64,000 nucleotides of DNA, taken from the NCBI GenBank assembly GCA_049325095.1, contig JBMOPO010000032.1, forward strand, positions 62,001 through 126,000. Direction: 5' to 3'. A program made the position numbers and the translations under genes. The notes beneath the pieces were generated by a model. It was not told the DNA's origin. It worked only from the letters and a program-made list of their open reading frames with translations, and made no database searches. Below are positions 24,730-32,936 of the stretch, piece by piece (within the stretch, counting starts at the first letter, position 1; every line of letters starts with the position of its first letter). This stretch comes from JAGPUQ01 sp049325095 (GTDB taxonomy: Bacteria > Pseudomonadota > Gammaproteobacteria > Pseudomonadales > Porticoccaceae).

Positions 24730-25253
24730 CAGGGGTGGCGCCCGGGATGCGCGGAGCCGTGGCGCGTTGCCGGCAGGCGGCGCAGGAATTCGGCCACCCC
24801 CTGGAGCAGCAGGCTGGCGGGCATCAGCAGCAGCAGGGTCTTGAGCAGGTACACCCAGGGCAGCCCGCCGGGGTCGCTGGAGGTCTCGCGCACCGCCCAA
24901 CTCGCGGCCACATAGTCCCAGGACAGCAGCAACAGCAGCAGGCAGACGGGGATGAGGAACACCAGGGTGCCGATGCAATCGATCCAGGCCCGGGCCCGGG
25001 GGGAGAGCCGACGATAGAGGATGTCCACCCGCACATGTTCATCGCTCTGCAAGGTAAAGGAAGCGCCGAGCATGAACAGGGCCGCGTGCAGATAGAGCGC
25101 CGCTTCCTGGGCGGCCGGAGCACTGGTGTGGAACAGGTACCGGACGATCACCAAGCTGCCCACCACCAGCGCCAGGGCCAGACTCAGCCAAGCCGTCCCG
25201 CGGCCGCAGCGGTCGGTCAGGAAATCGATTGCGGCCACGATGCGCTGCAGCAA
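24729..25253 (-). CDS. dctQ: TRAP transporter small membrane subunit (DctQ type)
   Basis: DctQ is the four-helix partner of DctM. The 174-residue protein has helices near residues 20-40, 50-66, 90-112 and 130-155 and the family signature QEAALYLHAALFMLGASFTL followed by DEHVRVDI. The N-terminal amphipathic start ends RCGRGTAWLS. A perfect minus-strand TATAAT (25291-25286) lies 33 bp upstream without a clear -35. The gene is divergent from pstS, with 157 bp between them. Confidence 0.9.
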   Translation of the reverse strand: MLQRIVAAIDFLTDRCGRGTAWLSLALALVVGSLVIVRYLFHTSAPAAQEAALYLHAALFMLGASFTLQSDEHVRVDILYRRLSPRARAWIDCIGTLVFLIPVCLLLLLLSWDYVAASWAVRETSSDPGGLPWVYLLKTLLLLMPASLLLQGVAEFLRRLPATRHGSAHPGRHP

Positions 25254-25322
25254 CCCGGCCCCCGGCGGTTCTTATGGTGGCCGGGATTATAACCGCGGCC
25301 GGGAATCGGCGCCCGCTGCGCC

Positions 25323-25378
25323 CTGACATGAAACTGTCATATTTAATTCATAGTCTGGTCATCCCTCCTGCCTAGGCT
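25323..25378 (+). promoter_or_regulatory. Double Pho box and -10 of the pst operon
   Basis: Four seven-base repeats stand 11 bp apart, the spacing of PhoB sites: CTGACAT (25323-25329), CTGTCAT (25334-25340), AATTCAT (25345-25351) and TGGTCAT (25356-25362). The second is an exact match to the Pho-box half-site. A -10-like TAGGCT (25373-25378) is 10 bp further, the usual distance in PhoB-activated promoters that lack a -35. Confidence 0.85.
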
Positions 25379-25410
25379 GGCGCAGCCATATCCACAACAG
25401 GAGTTTCCTC

Positions 25411-26484
25411 GTGAAAGCTCGTTTCAGAAGCGGTATCTGCACTCTCGGCGCCGGCGCGGCGCTGGCCCTGGCGCTGGCCGGAACCCAGGCGTTGGCCCAG
25501 TCCCGGGACTACATCAGCATCGTGGGCTCCTCCACGGTCTATCCCTTCACCACTGTGGTGGCAGAGCGGTTCGGCCGCGCCAGCGGCGCCATCACGCCGA
25601 AGGTGGAGTCGACCGGTACCGGCGGCGGCATGAAACTGTTCTGTGCCGGTGTGGGCACCACCCATCCCGACCTGACCGGCGCCTCGCGGCAGATCAAGAA
25701 ATCCGAATACGAGCAGTGTCAGGCCAACGGCGTCAAGGACGTGATCGAGATCCAGATCGGCTTCGACGGCATCGTGATCGCCAATTCGGTCAAGGCCGAG
25801 CGCGCCGAACTGTCCCCCAAGGACATCTTTCTGGCGCTCGCCAAGCAGGTTCCGGACGGCGCTTCCGAAAAGCTGATCCCCAACCCCTACAAGACCTGGA
25901 AGCAGGTCAACCCCGCGCTCCCTGACCATAAGATCGAGGTGCTGGGGCCGCCCCCGACTTCCGGGACCCGGGATGCCTTTGCCGAACTGGCCATGGAGGC
26001 CGGGTGCAAATCCTTCCCCTGGATCAAGGCGATCAAGGATGTTGACGAGAAGCGTTTCCAGGCGATCTGCTATGCGTTGCGGGAAGATGGCCACTACATC
26101 GAAGCCGGCGAGAACGACAACCTGATCGTGCAGAAGCTGGATGCCAACCCCAATGCATTCGGCGTCTTCGGCTTCAGCTTCCTGGAGCAGAACAGCGACA
26201 AGGTCCAGGGCTCCATCATCAACGGCGTGGCGCCGACCTTCGACACCATCGCCGACAAGAGTTATCCGGTCTCACGGCCGCTATTCGTGTACGCCAAGAA
26301 GGCGCATATCGGCGTGGTACCCAACATCGAAGGGTTTCTGGCCGAACTGACCAGCGAGAAAGCCTGGGGTGACGAAGGTTATCTGACCGACAAGGGCCTG
26401 ATTCCGATGCCGGCATCCATGCGCAAGCAGGTGGCGGCAGCAGTGGCGAGCCTGACTCCCATGAAGGGCGATGGCCTGAAGTAG
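25411..26484 (+). CDS. pstS: Phosphate-binding periplasmic protein PstS
   Basis: PstS captures inorganic phosphate in the periplasm for the PstCAB transporter. The 357-residue protein has a signal peptide (KARFRSGICTLGAGAALALA, cleavage after ALAQ near residue 30), then IVGSSTVYPFTTVVAERF and STGTGGGMKLFCAGVG, which hold the phosphate-contacting Ser and Thr. The start is GTG at 25411 with AGGAG 8 bp upstream. It sits behind the double Pho box and is followed by a strong hairpin before pstC, which fits high expression of the binding protein. Confidence 0.95.
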   Translation: MKARFRSGICTLGAGAALALALAGTQALAQSRDYISIVGSSTVYPFTTVVAERFGRASGAITPKVESTGTGGGMKLFCAGVGTTHPDLTGASRQIKKSEYEQCQANGVKDVIEIQIGFDGIVIANSVKAERAELSPKDIFLALAKQVPDGASEKLIPNPYKTWKQVNPALPDHKIEVLGPPPTSGTRDAFAELAMEAGCKSFPWIKAIKDVDEKRFQAICYALREDGHYIEAGENDNLIVQKLDANPNAFGVFGFSFLEQNSDKVQGSIINGVAPTFDTIADKSYPVSRPLFVYAKKAHIGVVPNIEGFLAELTSEKAWGDEGYLTDKGLIPMPASMRKQVAAAVASLTPMKGDGLK

Positions 26485-26506
26485 ATTGCCGGCGCAGGCC
26501 GACACC

Positions 26507-26537
26507 GGAAGGGCCTGGCTTGCGGCCAGGCCCTTCC
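26507..26537 (+). terminator. Intercistronic hairpin between pstS and pstC
   Basis: A perfect 13 bp stem, GGAAGGGCCTGGC (26507-26519) with GCCAGGCCCTTCC (26525-26537), encloses a 5-base loop TTGCG and is followed by TTGTT. The T-run is short, so it probably causes partial termination or protects the pstS 3' end, leaving less pstCAB mRNA. This is inferred from structure. Confidence 0.75.
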
Positions 26538-26570
26538 TTGTTCCGGGCGAGGACGAGGTATCCCGAAACC

Positions 26571-27959
26571 ATGTCAGCGGCGAATCTGGTCATCACCCTG
26601 CTGCTGCTGAGCACTCTGGCCTATTACCTGGGCCGGGGTCGGGCGGTGGCGCTGGCGCAGCCGCTGGGCGGCATCCGCCATCTGCATTCCCTGCCCCTCT
26701 ACTACGGGTTGCGCAGCGGGTTGTGGTGTGGTCTTCCCGCGCTGGCGCTGGTGATCCTCTGGCTGGTCCTGGACGATCCCCTGACCAGAGCCCTGGTGCT
26801 GGCCGCCATGCCGCCCGACGCGGTGCCGGCCGGCGCCGCAGAGCGCAACCTACTGACCAGCACCATAGTCAACCTCGCCAGTGGCGCCCTCGCCGCGGAG
26901 GGTCGGCCGCCGGAGGTGGTCGAGGCCGCGCAGCGCTACCGGGAGCTGCGCGCCACCGGTCAGCGTTTGATCACGGTGTTCGCCGTCGCCCTGGCGTGCG
27001 GCGGCCTGGTGTGGGGCGTGCGGCGCATGTCGCCCCGCTTGCGCGCGCGGCAGGAGGTCGAGTCGGTATTCCGCTGGGCGCTGCTGGCCAGCGCCAGCGT
27101 CGCGATTTTCACCACCCTCGGCATCCTGCTCTCGGTGCTGTTCGAGTCGCTGCGCTTCTTTCAGGAGGTGCCGCCCGCCCAGTTCCTGTTCGGCCTGGAG
27201 TGGAGCCCGCAGATCGCCATACGGGAGGGTCAGGTCGGCGGCTCGGGGTCGTTCGGGGCGGTGCCGCTGTTCGTGGGGACCCTGCTCATCTCGGCGATCG
27301 CGCTGCTGGTCGCGGTGCCCGTGGGGTTGATGTCGGCCATCTATCTCGCCGAATACGCCAACCCCCGGGTTCGCAACCTCGCCAAGCCGGCGCTGGAGAT
27401 CCTGGCCGGGATTCCCACCGTGGTGTACGGCTTTTTCGCCGCCCTGACCGTGGCGCCGCTGATCCGCGACTGGGGCGCGCGCTGGGGCCTGTCGGTGTCC
27501 TCGGAGAGCGCGCTGGCGGCCGGCGTGGTGATGGGGGTGATGATCATCCCCTTTGTTTCCTCGCTGGCCGACGATGTCATCACCGCGGTGCCCCGGAGCC
27601 TGCGCGACGGCTCGCTGGCCATGGGTGCGACTCGCTCGGAAACGGTGAAAAAGGTCATCATCCCCGCCGCCCTGCCCGGGATCGTGGGCGGGGTCCTGCT
27701 CGCCGCATCGCGCGCGATCGGCGAGACCATGATCGTGGTGATGGCGGCCGGGTTGGCCGCCAACCTGACCGCCAACCCCCTGGAAGCCGTCACTACCATC
27801 ACCGTGCAGATCGTCACCCTGCTGGTCGGCGATCAGGAGTTCGACAGCGCCAAGACCCTGGCGGCATTCGCCCTGGGCCTGATGCTGTTCGTCACCACCC
27901 TGCTGCTCAATGTGATCGCCCTGCGCATCGTGAAGAAGTATCGGGAGCTCTATGACTGA
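26571..27959 (+). CDS. pstC: Phosphate ABC transporter permease PstC
   Basis: PstC is one of two membrane subunits of the high-affinity phosphate importer. The C-terminal permease part has the coupling motif AMGATRSETVKKVIIPAALP and core helices from about residue 220. At 462 residues it is about 140 longer than E. coli PstC: two extra N-terminal membrane helices and a soluble segment (about residues 75-135) precede the permease. This extension is known in a subfamily (a DUF3708-like region). The ATG at 26571 follows GAGG at a loose distance. It overlaps pstA by 8 bp. Confidence 0.94.
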   Translation: MSAANLVITLLLLSTLAYYLGRGRAVALAQPLGGIRHLHSLPLYYGLRSGLWCGLPALALVILWLVLDDPLTRALVLAAMPPDAVPAGAAERNLLTSTIVNLASGALAAEGRPPEVVEAAQRYRELRATGQRLITVFAVALACGGLVWGVRRMSPRLRARQEVESVFRWALLASASVAIFTTLGILLSVLFESLRFFQEVPPAQFLFGLEWSPQIAIREGQVGGSGSFGAVPLFVGTLLISAIALLVAVPVGLMSAIYLAEYANPRVRNLAKPALEILAGIPTVVYGFFAALTVAPLIRDWGARWGLSVSSESALAAGVVMGVMIIPFVSSLADDVITAVPRSLRDGSLAMGATRSETVKKVIIPAALPGIVGGVLLAASRAIGETMIVVMAAGLAANLTANPLEAVTTITVQIVTLLVGDQEFDSAKTLAAFALGLMLFVTTLLLNVIALRIVKKYRELYD

Positions 27960-29229
27960 ATCCGGCCGCACTACGGAACGCATTCGCGCCGGCCTGACAC
28001 GGCGCCACCGCGCGGAGCAGCGGTTCCGCGCCTATGGCGTGGCGGCCATTTCGTTCGGGATGCTGGCGGTGCTGGTGCTGTTGATCGACATCTTCGGCAA
28101 GGGTCACGGCGCCTTTCAGCAGACCTATCTGCAACTGCGGGTGCACTATGATCCACAGTTGCTGGAAATCACCGACGCAAGTGATCCCAACCAGTTGGAG
28201 GGCGGCAACTTTCAGGCCGTGGTCCGAGAGGCCTTGCGCCAGCGCCTGGGGGAGCCGTCCGGGCGGGCCGAGCGGCGGGAGCAGAATGCCCTGGTGAGCA
28301 GCGGTGCAGCCTACGAACTCCGGCAGCGCCTGCGCCAGCGACCCGAGCTGCTGGGAACCGTGGAGCAGCTCTGGCTGGCCGCCGACGACGACATCGACGC
28401 CTGGTTCAAGACCCGCGGCGGGGAGGAGTTCACCGGCCGCATCAGCCCGAAGCAGGTCGAGTGGGTGAACGCTCTGGCGGCGGATGGGGACGCCGGGCTG
28501 CGCTTCAACAGCGGATTTTTCACCAGCGGAGATTCGCGGGAGCCCGAGCAGGCGGGTATCGCCGGGGCCATCGTCGGCTCGCTGTTGACCCTGGCGGTGA
28601 CGCTGGCGCTGTCGTTTCCCATGGGGGTGGCGGCGGCGATCTACCTGGAAGAATTCGCGCCCCAGAACCGCTGGACCGATTTCATCGAGGTGAATATCAA
28701 CAACCTGGCCGCGGTGCCCTCGATCATTTTCGGCCTGCTCGGCCTGGCGGTGTTCATCAACTTTTTCGAGGTGCCGCGCTCGGCCCCGGTGCTGGGTGGG
28801 CTGGTGCTGACGCTGATTACCCTGCCGACGGTGATCATCTCCAGCCGCGCGGCGATCAAGGCGGTGCCCCCGTCGATCCGCGAGGCGGCGCTGGGGATCG
28901 GCGCCTCCAAGATGCAGATGGTGCTCGGCCATGTGCTGCCGCTGGCGATGCCCGGCATGCTCACCGGCGCCATCATCGGCATGGCCCACGCGCTGGGCGA
29001 GACCGCCCCGCTGCTGATGATCGGCATGGTGGCCTTCATCGTCGACGTGCCCAGCGGGTTCACCGAGCCCGCCACCGTGCTGCCGGTACAGATCTTCCTG
29101 TGGGCCGACAGCCCGGAGCGGGCGTTCGTGGAAAAGACGTCCGGCGCGATCATGGTGTTGTTGGTGTTTCTCGCGCTGATGAACGCACTGGCGGTGGTGC
29201 TGCGCCGGCGTCTGGAACGGCAATGGTAA
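27952..29229 (+). CDS. pstA: Phosphate ABC transporter permease PstA
   Basis: PstA pairs with PstC to form the membrane channel. The coupling loop reads ALGIGASKMQMVLGHVLPLA and the last helices contain HALGETAPLLMIGMVAFI. At 425 residues it is about 130 longer than E. coli PstA. The excess is a mostly charged segment (about residues 55-195) between the first and second membrane helices, likely periplasmic and matching the DUF3333-type extension. Both permeases being extended suggests that these segments meet each other or PstS. Confidence 0.94.
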   Translation: MTESGRTTERIRAGLTRRHRAEQRFRAYGVAAISFGMLAVLVLLIDIFGKGHGAFQQTYLQLRVHYDPQLLEITDASDPNQLEGGNFQAVVREALRQRLGEPSGRAERREQNALVSSGAAYELRQRLRQRPELLGTVEQLWLAADDDIDAWFKTRGGEEFTGRISPKQVEWVNALAADGDAGLRFNSGFFTSGDSREPEQAGIAGAIVGSLLTLAVTLALSFPMGVAAAIYLEEFAPQNRWTDFIEVNINNLAAVPSIIFGLLGLAVFINFFEVPRSAPVLGGLVLTLITLPTVIISSRAAIKAVPPSIREAALGIGASKMQMVLGHVLPLAMPGMLTGAIIGMAHALGETAPLLMIGMVAFIVDVPSGFTEPATVLPVQIFLWADSPERAFVEKTSGAIMVLLVFLALMNALAVVLRRRLERQW

Positions 29230-29252
29230 ACGGGACACTGGAGGGTGGCACA

Positions 29253-30125
29253 ATGACGACCGTAGCCTTGGATCCCACCGCGGGGGCCGGCGCAATGAAG
29301 GCGGAAAATCGGGTTGCGGTGCTGGAGGATCTGCTCGGCCAGCGCACGGTCGGCAAGCCGTTCGTGGATGAGGCCAAGGTGCGCACCCGGGACGTGGACA
29401 TTTTCTACGGGGATGCCCAGGCGATTTACCAGGTCAGCCTGGACATCGGTCGCCACCAGGTGATCGCCATGATCGGCCCCTCCGGCTGCGGCAAATCCAC
29501 TTTCCTGCGCGCCCTGAACCGGATGAACGACACCATCCCGGGCTGTCGGGTGACGGGCGAACTGCTGCTCGACGACGAGGACATCTATTCGCCGAAAATG
29601 GACCCGGTGGAGTTGCGGGCCCGGGTGGGCATGGTGTTCCAGAAGCCCAACCCCTTTCCCAAGAGCATCTACGACAATGTCGCCTATGGCGCCAGGCTGC
29701 ACGGCCTGGCCAGCCGCAAGATCGAGTTCGATGAAATCGTGGAGAACAGCCTGCGCAAGGCCGGGCTCTGGGAGGAGGTCAAGGATCGCCTGGCCCAGCC
29801 CGGTACCGGTCTCTCCGGCGGCCAGCAGCAGCGGCTGTGCATTGCCCGCGCCATCGCCATCAACCCCGAGGTGATCCTGATGGATGAGCCCTGTTCGGCG
29901 CTCGACCCCATCGCCACCGCGCGCATTGAGGAGCTGATCGCCGAGTTGGCGGAGAACTACACCATCGCCATCGTCACCCACTCGATGCAGCAGGCCGCGC
30001 GCGTCTCCCACCGCACCGCCTACTTTCATCTGGGCAAGCTGGTGGAAGTGAACGACACCGAGACGGTGTTCACCTCGCCGGAGCACGAGTTGACCGAGGC
30101 CTACATCACCGGCCGGTTCGGCTGA
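29253..30125 (+). CDS. pstB: Phosphate ABC transporter ATP-binding protein PstB
   Basis: PstB powers phosphate uptake. The Walker A is GPSGCGKSTFL near residue 75, the Q-loop is VFQKPNPFPKSIYDN, the ABC signature is LSGGQQQRLCIARA, the Walker B is VILMDEPCSALDP and the H-loop His lies in IVTHSMQQAARVS. The 290-residue protein has about 35 extra N-terminal residues relative to E. coli (258) with no recognised motif. The ATG at 29253 is preceded by a GGAGG about 8 bp upstream. The phoU gene follows after 10 bp. Confidence 0.96.
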   Translation: MTTVALDPTAGAGAMKAENRVAVLEDLLGQRTVGKPFVDEAKVRTRDVDIFYGDAQAIYQVSLDIGRHQVIAMIGPSGCGKSTFLRALNRMNDTIPGCRVTGELLLDDEDIYSPKMDPVELRARVGMVFQKPNPFPKSIYDNVAYGARLHGLASRKIEFDEIVENSLRKAGLWEEVKDRLAQPGTGLSGGQQQRLCIARAIAINPEVILMDEPCSALDPIATARIEELIAELAENYTIAIVTHSMQQAARVSHRTAYFHLGKLVEVNDTETVFTSPEHELTEAYITGRFG

Positions 30126-30135
30126 GGAGGCAACT

Positions 30136-30828
30136 ATGGACAAGGTGACACTCGATCAACACATCTCGCGGCAGTTCAATACCGATCTCGAGCACCTCAA
30201 GACCCAGACGCTCGCCATGGGCGGCCTGGTGGAACAGCAGCTGCAGGAAGCCATGCGCGCGCTCGAAAACGGCGACAGCGACTTGGCCCTGCGGGTGCTG
30301 GAGGCCGAAAAGCAGATCGACGCCATGGAGCGGGACATCGACGACGCTTGCACCACGGTGATCGCCCGGCGCCAACCGGCGGCCACGGACCTGCGCATGA
30401 TCCTGGCGGTGAGCCGGTCGGTGCGCGACCTGGAGCGGATCGGCGACGAGGCGCAGCGCATCGCCAAGATGGCCATCGGGCTCAGCGAGGAGGGCAGCTC
30501 GCCCCGGGGCTACGTCGAAGCCCGCCACATCGCCAACGGGGTCCGGGACACCCTGCGCGGCTGCCTCGACGCCTTCGCCCGGTTCGACGCCCAGGCGGCC
30601 CGCGAGACCATGGCCAAGGACAAGCAGATCGATCAGGACTACCGCTCCGCGGTGCGCGAGCTGGTCACCTACATGATGGAGGATCCGCGCAGCATCTCGC
30701 GGGTGATGAACGTGCTCTGGACGTTGCGCGCCCTGGAGCGGATCGGCGATCACGCCAAGAACATCTGCGAACACATCGTGTTTCTGGTCGAGGGCAAGGA
30801 TATCCGTCACGTTCACCCCGACAGCTGA
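30136..30828 (+). CDS. phoU: Phosphate signalling protein PhoU
   Basis: PhoU connects the Pst transporter with the PhoR kinase and keeps the regulon off when phosphate is ample. The 230-residue all-helical protein has two PhoU repeats; metal-binding Glu/Asp patterns appear in AEKQIDAMERDIDD and AKDKQIDQDY, and each repeat ends in an ERIGD motif (LERIGDEAQRIAKM, LERIGDHAKNICEH). A strong GAGGAGG ribosome site precedes the ATG. It closes the pst operon and converges with the peptidase gene 24 bp on. Confidence 0.96.
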   Translation: MDKVTLDQHISRQFNTDLEHLKTQTLAMGGLVEQQLQEAMRALENGDSDLALRVLEAEKQIDAMERDIDDACTTVIARRQPAATDLRMILAVSRSVRDLERIGDEAQRIAKMAIGLSEEGSSPRGYVEARHIANGVRDTLRGCLDAFARFDAQAARETMAKDKQIDQDYRSAVRELVTYMMEDPRSISRVMNVLWTLRALERIGDHAKNICEHIVFLVEGKDIRHVHPDS

Positions 30829-30852
30829 CCGGCGCACCCGCGCCGCCGCGGT

Positions 30853-32106
30853 TCAGCGCCGGCCCGCGAGCCGTGCCCGCGCCTGCTGGCCGATAGGCCC
30901 CGGATCGGCGGCCGCCTCCCGATAATAGGCCTCGGCCTGACTGGTCGCCCCGCTGGCCAGGGCGATCTCGCCCAGATAGAAGCTCGCCAGCGGGGTCGGC
31001 AGCAGTTGGCGGCTGCGCTCCAGGTCGCCCTGCGCGGCCCGGTATTGCTGGCGCTCGAAGCGCAGCGCGCCGCGCGCCAGATGATGGCGGAAATAGCCCG
31101 GGTTGCGGTCGATGGCGCTGGAGAAGGCATCCTCGGCGTTCTGCCATTCCTCCAGCATCGCCCAGGCGTGCCCGCGCAGCTCCCAGAAGCGGCCCGCGGC
31201 GGGCTGGATCTTCAGTGCCTGATCGAGCTGGCGGATGGCGGTGCGGGGGTCCTTTTTCTGCAGCGCGGCGAGCGCCTTCTTCTCCGCCTCATAGGCCGGC
31301 GCGTCCCGGCGCAACCCGGCGGTGGCGCGCCGGTAGGCTTCGGCGTTGCGCACGCCCTCCGCCCCCAGTTCGCGCGCCCTGGCGCGGTTGGCCTCGACCC
31401 GGGCCCGGGATGGCGGGTGACTCGCGAACAGGCCGCCGAGAATGTCGCTCTGCCGGCCCTCGGAGAGCTTGACGAAGGTCTCCTGCACCGACACCGCTGC
31501 CCAGGGGTCGTAGCCTGCCCGGGCCATGTACTCCATGCCATAGGCGTCGGCTTCCAGTTCCGCCTCGCGGCTGTAGCTGGCCATCCAGGCCGCCGCGCCC
31601 AGTTGCGCGGCGGTGCCGCCCAGATTCCCATAGCCGCTCTGCTGGCTGATGATGCCGGCGATCTGGGCGCCCAGGCCGATCAGGGATCCCTTGCTCATCT
31701 GGGCCGCGCTGTGGCGGGCCGCCGCGTGGATGATCTCGTGGCCCAGCACCGAGGCCAGCTCCGCCTCGTCCTGGAGATGGAGCAGCAGGCCGCTGTGGAC
31801 GCCGATCTTGCCGCCGGGCAGTGCCCAGGCATTGGGGACGGGGTTGTCCAGCACCACGAATTCGTAGGGTAGGCGGCGGTCGCTGACCGCGGCCAGCCGG
31901 TCGCCCACCGCGCGCACATAGTCCTGCAGGCCCGGCTCCAGGTAATAGCGGCCGCCCTGGGACTGCTGCGCCGGCGCGTACTGTTCCTCGCCGATGGCGA
32001 TTTCCTCGCGATCCGATACCAGGGAAAGCTGCTGCTTCCCGGTCACCGGATTGACCGCGCAGGCGCCGAGGCCGGCGAGCAGCAGCGCCAGGAGCAGCCA
32101 TCTCAT
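30853..32106 (-). CDS. M48 family metalloprotease lipoprotein with TPR-like C-terminus
   Basis: This is a zinc protease of the BepA/LoiP type that works in outer-membrane quality control. The start MRWLLLALLLAGLGAC has a lipobox with Cys16 and no Asp at +2, so an outer-membrane anchor is expected. The zinc motif is HEIIH within SVLGHEIIHAAARHSA and the third ligand is in SREAELEADAYGMEYM. From about residue 270 the sequence becomes helical repeats (LDQALKIQPAAGRFWELRGH), as in BepA. At 417 residues it is a little shorter than BepA. An upstream in-frame GTG is possible. Confidence 0.88.
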   Translation of the reverse strand: MRWLLLALLLAGLGACAVNPVTGKQQLSLVSDREEIAIGEEQYAPAQQSQGGRYYLEPGLQDYVRAVGDRLAAVSDRRLPYEFVVLDNPVPNAWALPGGKIGVHSGLLLHLQDEAELASVLGHEIIHAAARHSAAQMSKGSLIGLGAQIAGIISQQSGYGNLGGTAAQLGAAAWMASYSREAELEADAYGMEYMARAGYDPWAAVSVQETFVKLSEGRQSDILGGLFASHPPSRARVEANRARARELGAEGVRNAEAYRRATAGLRRDAPAYEAEKKALAALQKKDPRTAIRQLDQALKIQPAAGRFWELRGHAWAMLEEWQNAEDAFSSAIDRNPGYFRHHLARGALRFERQQYRAAQGDLERSRQLLPTPLASFYLGEIALASGATSQAEAYYREAAADPGPIGQQARARLAGRR

Positions 32107-32246
32107 GTCGGTGGTCACCAAGGTCAGATCCTTGCGCGCGCTACAATGACCCGGGTTCGGGACGCGCGGTTCCCCGGGATGGTCATTGTAGCCATGGCCG
32201 ATCCCCGGGTGGTGCGGCCCGGAGTCCCCGTCGCGCTGGTGCCACC

Positions 32247-32849
32247 ATGAACCGACCCTTTTCCCAGGCGTGTGCGAACAACCAGGCGCCGATCCTGGCC
32301 GTGTTGCAGCAGGCGTTCGCCGGGGTCCGCCGCGTCCTGGAGATCGGCAGCGGGACCGGGCAGCACGCGGTGCATTTCGCCCCCCGCCTCCCCCATCTGA
32401 TCTGGCAGCCCAGCGATTTGCCGGAGCAGTTGCCGGGCATCGATGCCTGGCTCGCCGCCTGCCCGGCACCCAACCTGAGGCCGGCCAGGGCCCTGGACGT
32501 CACCGCCGCCGACTGGGGGGTGGGCGAGGTGGATGCCGTGTTCACCGCGAACACGCTGCACATCATGGCCTGGCCGCTGGTCGAGACCCTGTTCGCGAAG
32601 CTGCCCGGGGTGCTCGCCGGCGAGGGTGTGCTCGCGGTGTACGGTCCCTTCAACTACGGCGGCGCCCACACCTCGCCGAGCAATGCGCGCTTCGATGCCT
32701 GGCTGCGCTCGACCGACCCCCGGCAGGGCATCCGCGATTACGAGGCGGTCGCGGCGCTGGCCGCCGCCGCCGGACTGGAGCTGGTCGAGGATCACGCCAT
32801 GCCCGCCAACAACCGCCTGCTGGTATGGCGCCGGACCGAGAGCCTGTGA
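32247..32849 (+). CDS. DUF938 SAM-dependent methyltransferase-like protein
   Basis: The 200-residue protein belongs to the DUF938 family of class I methyltransferase folds. The nucleotide site is VLEIGSGTGQHAVHFA near residue 30; family hallmarks are WQPSDLPEQLPGIDAW, FTANTLHIMAWPLVETLF and VYGPFNYGGAHTSPSN. The substrate is not known to me. It is divergent from the M48 gene (140 bp between starts) and converges with the next gene. Confidence 0.85.
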   Translation: MNRPFSQACANNQAPILAVLQQAFAGVRRVLEIGSGTGQHAVHFAPRLPHLIWQPSDLPEQLPGIDAWLAACPAPNLRPARALDVTAADWGVGEVDAVFTANTLHIMAWPLVETLFAKLPGVLAGEGVLAVYGPFNYGGAHTSPSNARFDAWLRSTDPRQGIRDYEAVAALAAAAGLELVEDHAMPANNRLLVWRRTESL

Positions 32850-32936
32850 ATTTTTCCAGCGCTCGGCCCGGCCGGGGATGGCCGACAGAAGCAAGGCACA
32901 GGACGTGCGTCGCTTCACGAACGCGGGAGCGGGGCT

